From positions 8,122,001 through 8,186,000 of the forward strand of contig NZ_AP028461.1 of NCBI RefSeq assembly GCF_033097365.1: 64,000 nt of DNA. Direction: 5' to 3'. Numbering within the stretch: position 1 is the stretch's first letter; each line of letters opens with the position of its first letter. Below the pieces are notes generated by a model, which was not told where the DNA came from, did not search any database, and worked only from the letters and a program-made list of their open reading frames with translations. The position numbers were made by a program, and so were the translations under genes. Source of the DNA: Actinoplanes sichuanensis. GTDB lineage: Bacteria > Actinomycetota > Actinomycetes > Mycobacteriales > Micromonosporaceae. Shown one piece after another: positions 25,096 through 33,042 of the stretch.

Positions 25096-26172
25096 ATGAG
25101 CGCCCGGGAGATCATTGACGGGGTGCGCTCCGGCGCTCTGGCCTACGAGGACGCGTTGGACGCCCTGACCGGCGCACCCGCCGCCGAGACCGACGCCGCC
25201 CTGAGCACGGCCCTGAGCGGCGAGTTCGAGCGGCTGTTCGGCAACGGCTGGCAGCCTGCCGAGCTGCACCGGGCGGTCGCCCGGCGAGGCAATCCGATCC
25301 AGGGGCGGCTGGTCGCGGACGCCGCCCGTGACTATCTACGCGGCCGGGATCCGGTCGACGAGCGCTGGCGTGACCAGGCGGACGGGTTGCGTACCCCGGA
25401 GGGCCGTAAGCCGGACCGGATCGCCGTGCTGGACGCCTCGCTGGACCTGCTGGCCGAGTTGCGGCGGATGCCGCGCATCGAGGTGCTGATCCCGCCGCCG
25501 GGCACTCCCCTGACGACCGTGCCGCACCACGGTGACCAGCGGATCCTCGACCGGGTGCGTGCGCTGCTGGCGAAGGCGGAGTCGACCGAGTTCCCGGCCG
25601 AGGCGGAGAGCTACAGCGCGAAGGCGCAGGAGCTGATCACCAGGTACCGGATCGAGGAGGTCACCGTCGCCGCGGTCGACGTGGTGCCGTTCGCCAGGCG
25701 GATCGGTGTGGACCACCCCTACGAGAGCGAGAAGGCGGGCCTGCTCGACGCGGTGGCCCGGGCCAACACGTGCCGGACGGTCTGGTCGCAGGATCTGGGG
25801 TTCAGCACGGTCTTCGGCTTCGACACCGACATCGACGCGGTCGAGTTGCTCTACACGTCGCTGCTGGTGCAGGCGAACCGGGCGATGGTGCGCGACGAGA
25901 AGAACGTCCGCAAGGCCCGGTTGAAGGCGTTCCGCCGGTCGTTCCTGGTCTCCTACGGGATCCGGATCGGCGAGCGGATGCGGCAGACCGTCGAGCGGGA
26001 GCTGACCGGCCACGACGACCTGCTGCCGGTGCTGCGCAACCGCGAGGTCAAGGTGCACGAGGCGATGGATCGGGCGTTTCCGCGCACGGTGCGGGTCCGG
26101 GGCAGCCGGGTGGACAGCCTGGAGGGCTGGGAGTCCGGGCGGGCCGCCGCCGACGAGGCCGAATTGCGTTGA
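25096..26172 (+). CDS. DUF2786 domain protein
   Basis: 358 aa, ATG 25096. A variable N-terminal helical part (residues 1-140) precedes DUF2786 (about 150-195: RILDRVRALLAKAESTEFPA, then AEAESYSAKAQELITRYRIE). A conserved C-terminal region has LLDAVARANTCRTVW and LLYTSLLVQANRAM. DUF2786 proteins are widespread and uncharacterised; similar domains occur in phage and plasmid proteins. It lies between GH43 genes but appears functionally unrelated. Confidence 0.8.
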   Translation: MSAREIIDGVRSGALAYEDALDALTGAPAAETDAALSTALSGEFERLFGNGWQPAELHRAVARRGNPIQGRLVADAARDYLRGRDPVDERWRDQADGLRTPEGRKPDRIAVLDASLDLLAELRRMPRIEVLIPPPGTPLTTVPHHGDQRILDRVRALLAKAESTEFPAEAESYSAKAQELITRYRIEEVTVAAVDVVPFARRIGVDHPYESEKAGLLDAVARANTCRTVWSQDLGFSTVFGFDTDIDAVELLYTSLLVQANRAMVRDEKNVRKARLKAFRRSFLVSYGIRIGERMRQTVERELTGHDDLLPVLRNREVKVHEAMDRAFPRTVRVRGSRVDSLEGWESGRAAADEAELR

Positions 26173-26226
26173 CGGACCGGGCAGACTGAGGGCATGCATC
26201 CGGTTTGACGCTGACATCTGTATGCG

Positions 26227-27339
26227 GTGCACGCGCTGCAGGACAGCGTGCTCCTCTACCCGGTCTACGCGCTGCTCTTCGCGGACGCCGGGCTCACCAC
26301 CGCCGAGATCTCGTCACTGTTCGCGATCTGGTCGGTGGTCTCCTTCACGTGCGAGATCCCGTCCGGCGCACTCGCCGACACCTGGTCCCGTAAGCGGCTC
26401 TACGCCCTCGGCGAGATCATCTCCGCGGCCGGCTGGGCCGTCTGGCTGATCTGGCCCACCTATCCGGGCTTCGCCGTGGGCTTCGTGCTGTGGGGGCTCG
26501 GCGGCGCGTTCGCCTCCGGATCGCTGGAGGCGCTGGTCTACGACCATCTCGGTGACGGCACGGCGTACACCCGGATCATCGGCCGCGCCCGGATGGCGAG
26601 CATGTTCGGCATCCTCGCGGCCACCCTGCTGGCCGGACCGGCCCTACGGTCCGGCGGTTACCTCCTGGTCGGTGTGATCAGCGTCGCGACGGTCACCGCG
26701 GGCGGTCTGCTCGCTCTTCTCCTTCCCGAGAAACCCCTCGGCGGTACGGACGACGAAGAAGCCCGGAATGCCGATGAGGCGGGCGGATACCTCTCAGTGC
26801 TACGAGCGGGCCTGCGGTCCGTCACCGGCAGTGCCCGGATCCTCCGGCTGCTGGCGGTGGCGATGGCCGTGCCCGGGTTCTCCGCCCTCGACGAGTACCT
26901 GCCACTGCTGGCCCGCGAGATGGGAGCGCCGACTCCGGACGTACCCCTGTGGTTTGCTCTGACCGCCCTGGCCATGGCGGCCGGAAACGGCCTCGCCGGG
27001 CGTCTCGCACCGGATTCGCCGCGTCCGCTGGCGGGTGCCCTGGCTCTGGCCGCCGCGCTGCTGGCGGCGGGTTCGCTGGTGCCGCATCCGTCCGGAATCG
27101 TGCCGGTGTCGGTGGCGTTCGGCCTGCTCCAGTTCGCGATGGTGCACGCCGAGGCCCGCCTGCAGGACGCGATCACCGGCCCGGCGCGGGCGACCGCCCT
27201 GTCGGTGGCCGGCTTCGGCGCCGAGGTCGCGGCGGTGCTGCTCTACGCCGCGTTCGGCCTGCCGGTGGCGCTGCCGCTGCTGTGCGCTCTGATGGCCGTC
27301 CCGCTGTCGCTGACCGCCCTGGCCGCCTTGCGGCGCTGA
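26227..27339 (+). CDS. MFS transporter, N-terminus uncertain
   Basis: 370 aa with about eleven hydrophobic helices. The first reads VHALQDSVLLYPVYALLFAD, then SLFAIWSVVSFTCEIPSGAL and the MFS loop motif ADTWSRKRLY. Homologues normally have several residues before the HALQD motif. Here the in-frame sequence HLYA precedes GTG 26227, but two TGA codons (26206, 26212) lie just upstream, and no ribosome site is seen for GTG. The start may be non-standard, leaderless or damaged. The substrate is unknown; a sugar produced by the neighbouring GH43 enzymes is one possibility. Confidence 0.8.
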   Translation: MHALQDSVLLYPVYALLFADAGLTTAEISSLFAIWSVVSFTCEIPSGALADTWSRKRLYALGEIISAAGWAVWLIWPTYPGFAVGFVLWGLGGAFASGSLEALVYDHLGDGTAYTRIIGRARMASMFGILAATLLAGPALRSGGYLLVGVISVATVTAGGLLALLLPEKPLGGTDDEEARNADEAGGYLSVLRAGLRSVTGSARILRLLAVAMAVPGFSALDEYLPLLAREMGAPTPDVPLWFALTALAMAAGNGLAGRLAPDSPRPLAGALALAAALLAAGSLVPHPSGIVPVSVAFGLLQFAMVHAEARLQDAITGPARATALSVAGFGAEVAAVLLYAAFGLPVALPLLCALMAVPLSLTALAALRR

Positions 27340-27464
27340 CATTCTCGTTGTCCGCCGCCGCCGACCGCATCTACCAGACGTCGAAAACCGCCGATGACGC
27401 GCAACCTTTCCGGCCCGGCCGGACACCTGAAAGACAGTATCCCCACCGAAAGGACGCATCCCCC

Positions 27465-28448
27465 ATGCGATCCCCTCTCCGCAAGTTCCTGTTGGCCGGG
27501 GTGACCGGCCTGCTGGTCGTGACGGCCAGCGCGTACGGCCTGATGCGGGCCGACGCCGCGACCTACCCGAATCCGGGGGTGGTCACCGGCTCGACGTTCG
27601 CGCACGACCCGACGATCGTGAAGAAGCCGGCCGGCGGCTACATCCTCGCGTACACGGCGCCCGGCATCGGCCTGAAGACGTCGACCGACCGGACGAAGTT
27701 CACCGACGCGGGCAAGGCCTTCCCCAACGGCACGCCGTGGGCCGACGCGTACACCAACGGCGACACCAACCTGTGGGCGCCGGACATCTCGTACCGCGGC
27801 GGCAAGTACCTGATGTACTACTCCGCCTCCACGTTCGGCTCCAGCAGGTCGGCGATCTTCCTGGCCTCCAGCACCACCGGCGCGGCCGGCACCTGGACCA
27901 ACCAGGGCAAGGTCATGGAGAGCACCACGACCAGCGGGTTCAACGCGATCGACCCGAACCTGACGGTCACCCCGAACGGCGAGTGGTGGCTCAGCTTCGG
28001 CTCGTTCTGGAGCGGGATCAAGATGGTCAAGCTGAACCCGTCGACGGGGAAGCGCGCCGACTCGACGGTCCACCACATCGCCGAGCGGTTCGTGAACAGC
28101 AAGTCGGTCGAGGCCCCGCACATCTACTACCGCAACGGCTACTACTACCTGTTCGTCGCGTTCGACCTCTGCTGCAAGGGCGCGTCCAGCACGTACCGGA
28201 CCATGGTCGGGCGGTCGACCAGCATCACCGGGCCGTACAAGGACCGGGCGGGCACGCTGATGACCGCGGGCGGCGGCACCGAGATCCTCGCCTCGCACGA
28301 CGCCGTCTACGGCCCCGGGCATCCGGCGGTCTTCTCGGACGGCACCCAGGACGTGCTGGTCTACCACTACTACACCGCCGCCGGCGACGCGCGGCTCGGC
28401 ATCAACCTGCTGAGCTGGAGTTCGTCCGGCTGGCCGACGGTGTACTGA
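27465..28448 (+). CDS. Secreted GH43 arabinan endo-1,5-alpha-L-arabinosidase-like enzyme
   Basis: 327 aa; ATG 27465 with AAAGGA upstream. Signal segment KFLLAGVTGLLVVTASAYGL, mature part from about residue 30. GH43 residues: Asp in FAHDPTIVKKP, Asp in NAIDPNLTVTP, acid Glu in SVEAPHIYYRNG. Further arabinanase hallmarks are NLWAPDISYRGGKYLMYYSA and the late GGGTEILASHD region. No carbohydrate-binding module. One base separates its stop from the next GH43 gene, so they are translated together. Confidence 0.9.
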   Translation: MRSPLRKFLLAGVTGLLVVTASAYGLMRADAATYPNPGVVTGSTFAHDPTIVKKPAGGYILAYTAPGIGLKTSTDRTKFTDAGKAFPNGTPWADAYTNGDTNLWAPDISYRGGKYLMYYSASTFGSSRSAIFLASSTTGAAGTWTNQGKVMESTTTSGFNAIDPNLTVTPNGEWWLSFGSFWSGIKMVKLNPSTGKRADSTVHHIAERFVNSKSVEAPHIYYRNGYYYLFVAFDLCCKGASSTYRTMVGRSTSITGPYKDRAGTLMTAGGGTEILASHDAVYGPGHPAVFSDGTQDVLVYHYYTAAGDARLGINLLSWSSSGWPTVY

Positions 28449-28449
28449 C

Positions 28450-29946
28450 ATGCGGCGCATCCGACCTCTCCGAGCCGCGCTGGTCACGCTGCTGATGACC
28501 GTCCCGGCCTATGTGGCAGTCGCCTTCAACCCGCTGAGCAGCGACGCCGCCGTCGGGTTCACCAATCCGGTCGCGGCCGCCCCGTACGGCGCGGACCCGT
28601 GGGTGGGCTTCGACAACGGCTACTACTACCTGGCCGCCACGACCTGGAACAACCAGGTGGTGATCAAGAAGGCCAAGTCGGTGGCCGCGCTGCCCGGCGC
28701 CACCGAGAACGTCGTGTACACCGGCACCGCCGCGGCGAGTTGCTGCAACGTGTGGGCGCCGTCGCTGCACAAACTGAACGGGCCGAACGGGACACGCTGG
28801 TACCTGTACTACTCGGCCGGGACGGCGGCCTGCTGCGACGGGCAGCGCTCGTTCGTCCTCGAATCGTCCGGCACCGACCCGATGGGGCCGTACTCGTTCA
28901 AGGGCCGGCTCGAGGTCCAGGCGAACAACGGCTGGGCGATCGACGGCAGTGTCGCGACGATCGGCGGGAAGAACTACTTCCTCTACTCGTCGTGGGTCGG
29001 TGACCTGCAGAGCCTGTTCATCGCGCCGATGAGCAACCCGTGGACGGTCAGCGCCCACGGCACCCGGATCTCCTACCCGACGTACGACTGGGAGAAGGTC
29101 GGCGGCAACACCGAGGAGGGGCCGTACATCCTCCAGCACGGCGGGAAGACGTTCCTGACCTTCTCCGCCAGCTCGTGCAACACGCCCGACTACAAGCTGG
29201 GCATGCTCACCCTGACCGGCAGTGATCCGCTCGTCGCGTCGTCGTGGGCGAAGAAGAGCACACCGATCTTCCAGCGGTCCGACGCGAACAGCGTCTACGG
29301 GCCGGGTCACCACTCGTTCTTCACGTCGCCGGACGGCACCGAGACGTGGATGGCCTACCACGCCAACGAGACCACCGCCCAGGGCTGCGGAGCCACCCGC
29401 ACGACAAGGCTCAAGAAAGTCGATTTCAACAGCGACGGCACACCGAATCTGGGTACGCCGGACAAGCTCGCCACCACCCTCGTCGCCCCCTCCGGCGACC
29501 CGGGTGGCGGCGTGTCGTACCCGGTGGGCGGCACCAGGTACCGCCTCGTCAATCAGGCGAGCGGCAAGGTGCTGGACGCCAAGGACTGCGCCGTCGCCAA
29601 CGGCACCGCGATCCGGCAGTGGTCGTCGCTCGGCAACGCCTGTCAACAGTGGACGTTCACCAAGACGAGCAGCAACTACTACCGGATCACCAACGCCAAC
29701 AGCGGAACCGTGCTCGACTCGGTCGACTGCGGCGCCGCCAACGGCACCGCCGTCGATCTGTGGGCGTCACTCGGGAACGCCTGCCAGGAGTGGAGCCTCA
29801 CCCCGATCAACGGCGGCTACCTGATCGCCAACCGGGGTAACGGCCTGGTCCTCGACGTCACCGACTGCGGCACCGCCGACGGTGTCGCGGTGCGCCAGTG
29901 GGCGTCCCTGGGTAACACCTGCCAGCAGTGGAAACTCACCGCCTGA
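28450..29946 (+). CDS. Secreted GH43 (arabinofuranosidase-like) with CBM13 ricin domain
   Basis: 498 aa; ATG 28450 one base after the previous stop. Signal peptide 1-35. The GH43 propeller has Asp in YGADPWVGFDNG, Asp in WAIDGSVATIGG and acid Glu in NTEEGPYILQHG, a pattern of exo-acting arabinofuranosidases or xylosidases. Residues about 355-498 are a ricin-type trefoil with three QxW motifs (QQWTF, QEWSL, QQWKL), each after SLGNAC or SLGNTC, which binds polysaccharide. With the preceding endo-enzyme it probably completes arabinan release. Confidence 0.9.
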   Translation: MRRIRPLRAALVTLLMTVPAYVAVAFNPLSSDAAVGFTNPVAAAPYGADPWVGFDNGYYYLAATTWNNQVVIKKAKSVAALPGATENVVYTGTAAASCCNVWAPSLHKLNGPNGTRWYLYYSAGTAACCDGQRSFVLESSGTDPMGPYSFKGRLEVQANNGWAIDGSVATIGGKNYFLYSSWVGDLQSLFIAPMSNPWTVSAHGTRISYPTYDWEKVGGNTEEGPYILQHGGKTFLTFSASSCNTPDYKLGMLTLTGSDPLVASSWAKKSTPIFQRSDANSVYGPGHHSFFTSPDGTETWMAYHANETTAQGCGATRTTRLKKVDFNSDGTPNLGTPDKLATTLVAPSGDPGGGVSYPVGGTRYRLVNQASGKVLDAKDCAVANGTAIRQWSSLGNACQQWTFTKTSSNYYRITNANSGTVLDSVDCGAANGTAVDLWASLGNACQEWSLTPINGGYLIANRGNGLVLDVTDCGTADGVAVRQWASLGNTCQQWKLTA

Positions 29947-29962
29947 CGGGGTTGCTCCGGTT

Positions 29963-30787
29963 TCACACCGCGAACGCCCGTCCCAGGAGGTCGGTCACCG
30001 ACCAGATCGCCTCCTGCGGGCTGTTCGACGCCGGAAGCTGGCCGCGCATCTGGTGCGGCCAGCCCTCCGGTGGCCGGACCGCGGCCGCCTCGTCGGGCCG
30101 GCCGGCCCGCTCCAGCAGGGTGAACAGCGCGAACCGCACGTACAGGTGGCCCGCCGACGGATGGGCGCGCAGCAACTCCTCACCCTCGGCGGGGTGGCCG
30201 CGCACCTGCAGCAGCAACGACAGCGGCACGGCGGCGAACATCTCGTCGGCGTACGCCCGCATCAGTTCCTCGGCGTCGTCGAACCGGCCCGCCTCGGTCA
30301 GCACCCGCATGGTCCGCCACGGGTTGATCATGAAGTAGGTCCGGTCGGTGCCGCGCCGCAGCGCCTCCCGCTGGACGTTCATCGCCAGTTCGTAGTGGCC
30401 GCTCGTGGCCAGCAGCCGGGCGCCGTGCTCCAGGGCCGTCGCCTCGGCGGGAAACCTGGTGATCAGCTCGTACTGGAAGCGGGCACCCGAGGCGGCGTCG
30501 AAGTTCTGCGCGCTGAGCTCGACGAACCTGGTCAGCTGCGGCTGGGTGGCGGTCGTCGCCGACTGCTCGCAGAGCTGTCGGACCTCGGCCGTGCGGCCCT
30601 GGTCGCGCAGCAGTCGCGACAGCGTGACCCAGCACTCGACGTCGCCGTGGGCCAGCGCCCGCCGCAGCGTCTGCTCATCCGACGCCGGATCCCACGCCAC
30701 CGACGGCGCCGCCGGATGCCGGTCACCGGAGTCGGACTCGGACTCGGCCGGCCAGAACGGAAACGGCTCCACGAAACGCTCAGGCAT
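29963..30787 (-). CDS. TPR-like helical repeat protein
   Basis: 274 aa from ATG 30787. The acidic N-terminus (PERFVEPFPFWPAESESDSG) is followed by helical hairpins with TPR-like spacing: LRRALAHGDVECWVTLSRLL, RFQYELITRFPAEATALEHG, HYELAMNVQREALRRG, LTEAGRFDDAEELMRAYADE. Repeats of this type mediate protein contacts. The family resembles unnamed Actinoplanes/Streptomyces proteins. Convergent with the GH43 gene across 16 bp. Confidence 0.7.
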   Translation of the reverse strand: MPERFVEPFPFWPAESESDSGDRHPAAPSVAWDPASDEQTLRRALAHGDVECWVTLSRLLRDQGRTAEVRQLCEQSATTATQPQLTRFVELSAQNFDAASGARFQYELITRFPAEATALEHGARLLATSGHYELAMNVQREALRRGTDRTYFMINPWRTMRVLTEAGRFDDAEELMRAYADEMFAAVPLSLLLQVRGHPAEGEELLRAHPSAGHLYVRFALFTLLERAGRPDEAAAVRPPEGWPHQMRGQLPASNSPQEAIWSVTDLLGRAFAV

Positions 30788-30892
30788 CCCTGCATCCTGC
30801 CCGTTCCGCCGGCACGCCGCCGCCCGCCTCATGCCGACCGCACCCAAAACAGCCGCCGCTCCGCCGGCCGCCCTTCCACCGGGCGCCTCGGG

Positions 30893-32026
30893 TCAGCCGC
30901 CTGATTCGTCGGTTTCGGCGCCCTCCGGGACCGTCTCGTCGTCGCGGCTGTCCAGCCAGCCGTGCGGGAGCGACACCTTGCCCGGCGCGTTGACCCGACC
31001 CCGGGGCTGACCCAGCGCCTCGACCGGGAACGGCACGGTCGGGTCGAGCTTGGCCAGCAGATCGTCCAGCTCGGCCAGCGACGAGATCATCGCCAGGCTC
31101 CGGCGCAGCTCACCACCGACCGGGAAGCCCTTCAGATACCACGCCACGTGCTTGCGGAAGTCGGCGCAACCGTGCCGCTCGTCCTCCAACGCCTCGACCA
31201 GCAGCTGCGCGTGCCGGGCGATGATCTTGGCAACCTCGCCCAGGGTCGGCAGCACCGGCCGGTAGTCGGCGCCCTTGGTGAACGCGGCCTCCAGGTCGGC
31301 GAAGAGCCACGGGCGGCCCAGGCAGCCACGGCCCACCACGACACCGTCGCAGCCGGTGTGCTCGACCATGCGCAGCGCGTCCGAACCCTCCCAGATGTCG
31401 CCGTTGCCGAGCACCGGCACGTCCAGGGCCTGCTTCAGGGTGGCGATCGCATCCCAGTCGGCCTGGCCGGAGTAACGCTGCTCGGCGGTGCGGGCGTGCA
31501 GGGCCACCGCGGTCACGCCGGCGTCCTGTGCGGCGAGACCGGCCTCGACGTACGTCAGATGGTCGTCGTCGATGCCCTTGCGCATCTTGATCGTCACCGG
31601 GATGCCGAACGGTTTCGCCGCCGCCACCGCCTGACTCACGATCCGCCCGAACAGTCGGCGCCGCCACGGCAGGGCCGAACCACCACCGCGGCGGGTGACC
31701 TTCGGAACCGGACAGCCGAAGTTCAGATCGATGTGGTCGGCCAGGTCGTCCTCGCCGACCATCCGCACCGCGGCCGCGGTCACCTCCGGGTCCACCCCGT
31801 AGAGCTGCAGGCTGCGGAAACCCTCGTCCTCGGCGAACGCGATCATCTTGAGCGTCTTGGGGATCCGCTCCACCAGCGCCCGGGTCGTGATCATCTCGCA
31901 GACGTAGACCCCGCCGCCCTGCTCGCGGCAGAGCCGCCGGAACGCCACGTTGGTGATGCCGGCCATCGGCGCGAGCACGACGGGCGGATTAACGGCATGG
32001 TCGCCGAGCATGAGCGGTGCAGTCAC
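30893..32026 (-). CDS. dusB: tRNA-dihydrouridine synthase
   Basis: 377 aa. FMN-dependent TIM barrel reducing uridine in the tRNA D-loop. Signatures: APMAGITNVAFRRLCREQGG, the catalytic Cys in DLNFGCPVPKVTRRGGGSAL, KMRKGIDDDHLTYVEAGLAA, LHARTAEQRYSGQADW and VLGNGDIWEG...GCDGVVVGRGCLGRPW. The C-terminal recognition domain has HVAWYLKGFPVGGELR. A 45-residue acidic tail is extra. Standalone gene. Confidence 0.95.
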   Translation of the reverse strand: MTAPLMLGDHAVNPPVVLAPMAGITNVAFRRLCREQGGGVYVCEMITTRALVERIPKTLKMIAFAEDEGFRSLQLYGVDPEVTAAAVRMVGEDDLADHIDLNFGCPVPKVTRRGGGSALPWRRRLFGRIVSQAVAAAKPFGIPVTIKMRKGIDDDHLTYVEAGLAAQDAGVTAVALHARTAEQRYSGQADWDAIATLKQALDVPVLGNGDIWEGSDALRMVEHTGCDGVVVGRGCLGRPWLFADLEAAFTKGADYRPVLPTLGEVAKIIARHAQLLVEALEDERHGCADFRKHVAWYLKGFPVGGELRRSLAMISSLAELDDLLAKLDPTVPFPVEALGQPRGRVNAPGKVSLPHGWLDSRDDETVPEGAETDESGG

Positions 32027-32077
32027 GCGCTCTAGCGTGACACGCCCGGCCCGGCGACCCCGAATCGCCCGGCTCCG

Positions 32078-32470
32078 CTACCGCTCGCGATCCCGCTCGA
32101 TCAACGTGCCGACCATCTCGATGATTCGCTCGATGCGGTTCTTGAGCGTTCCGAAGTCCTCTCGTAGACCGCCGACCTGCTCGCCCAGGTGATGAAGCTC
32201 CCGTGTATGCGCCGTGAGAATCCTGGTGTGCTCCGCGAGGGTTTTCGTGTGCTCCGACTGGGTCTTAGCGATCGCTTTGAGGAGGCGGCCCTGCGCATGA
32301 AGCTTTTGGCCGAAGTCCGACATGTCGTCGTCCATGCCGACGCGGAGCCGCTTCTGCTCTTCCATGTCACGCTCCAGTCGGGTGACGCGCTCTTCGAGGG
32401 TTGGCAACAGTGCCTCCAGGGGTGAAGGGTAGTCGCTCAACGAGCCACCGTTGAGCGACTTGGCGAGCAC
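32078..32470 (-). CDS. Coiled-coil hypothetical protein, 130 aa
   Basis: Almost wholly helical with heptads: LPTLEERVTRLERDMEEQKR, then AKTQSEHTKTLAEHTRILT, HTRELHHLGEQVGGLREDFG and IERIIEMVGTLIERDRER. No membrane segment. G+C content and codon use are lower than in its neighbours, suggesting later acquisition. The first ATG (32470) is used by default; no strong ribosome site was seen. Function unknown; it could oligomerise or bind a partner. Confidence 0.6.
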   Translation of the reverse strand: MLAKSLNGGSLSDYPSPLEALLPTLEERVTRLERDMEEQKRLRVGMDDDMSDFGQKLHAQGRLLKAIAKTQSEHTKTLAEHTRILTAHTRELHHLGEQVGGLREDFGTLKNRIERIIEMVGTLIERDRER

Positions 32471-32547
32471 GACTATAGCGCAAGGACTAGTAGGTCAGAG
32501 ACATCTGGTCGGATGAATTCCCCGCATCGTCTGGCAGAGTCCCAGGG

Positions 32548-33030
32548 ATGACTGATGAGGGAAGCCCGCGGCGGCTGATCGCCGTTTTCGAGTCGCCGGT
32601 GTCGGAGATGCTGTTCCGCTTCGGGGTGGAGCTGGGCTTCCGGACGGTGCTGGTCGAGCCCGATCCGACCCGCCTGGCCGGGACGCCACGGCCGCACGGT
32701 GACACCTACGTCAGCGACCTGGTCGCGGCCGCGGCGGACGAGCACACCGACATCCTGCTGACCGACCATCACCGGCCGGAGATCGGCGCGCTGCTCAAGG
32801 AGGCACTGGCCGGGCGGTCCCGGTGGATCGGCATCCTCGGCAACCCGCGCGCCGAGGGGCCGCACGTGGCGGCGCTGCGTGAACTGGGCGTGCCGGACGA
32901 CGAGATCAGCCGGGTGCGTCGTCCGGTCGGATTGAACATCGGTAGCCGTACCCCACCGGAGATCGCCGTGGCGGTGCTTGCGGGACTGATCGCCGACCGC
33001 AACCACCGCCCCGGCGGTTTCGAGTTCTGA
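32548..33030 (+). CDS. XdhC-like Rossmann protein
   Basis: 160 aa. A single Rossmann domain as in the C-terminal part of XdhC: VSEMLFRFGVELGFRTVLVE, DTYVSDLVAAAADEHTDILL, WIGILGNPRAEGPHVAALRE and the terminal GLNIGSRTPPEIAVAVLAGL. XdhC proteins deliver molybdenum cofactor to xanthine dehydrogenase; the N-terminal CoxI half is missing. No molybdoenzyme gene is nearby, so its partner is unknown. Confidence 0.78.
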   Translation: MTDEGSPRRLIAVFESPVSEMLFRFGVELGFRTVLVEPDPTRLAGTPRPHGDTYVSDLVAAAADEHTDILLTDHHRPEIGALLKEALAGRSRWIGILGNPRAEGPHVAALRELGVPDDEISRVRRPVGLNIGSRTPPEIAVAVLAGLIADRNHRPGGFEF

Positions 33031-33042
33031 TGACCGAAGGTC

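Noticed and set aside
29040..29840. Several Arg-rich plus-strand frames in the GH43-CBM13 gene
   Set aside because: Out-of-frame readings of the GH43 gene, as shown by the conserved enzyme motifs in the main frame.
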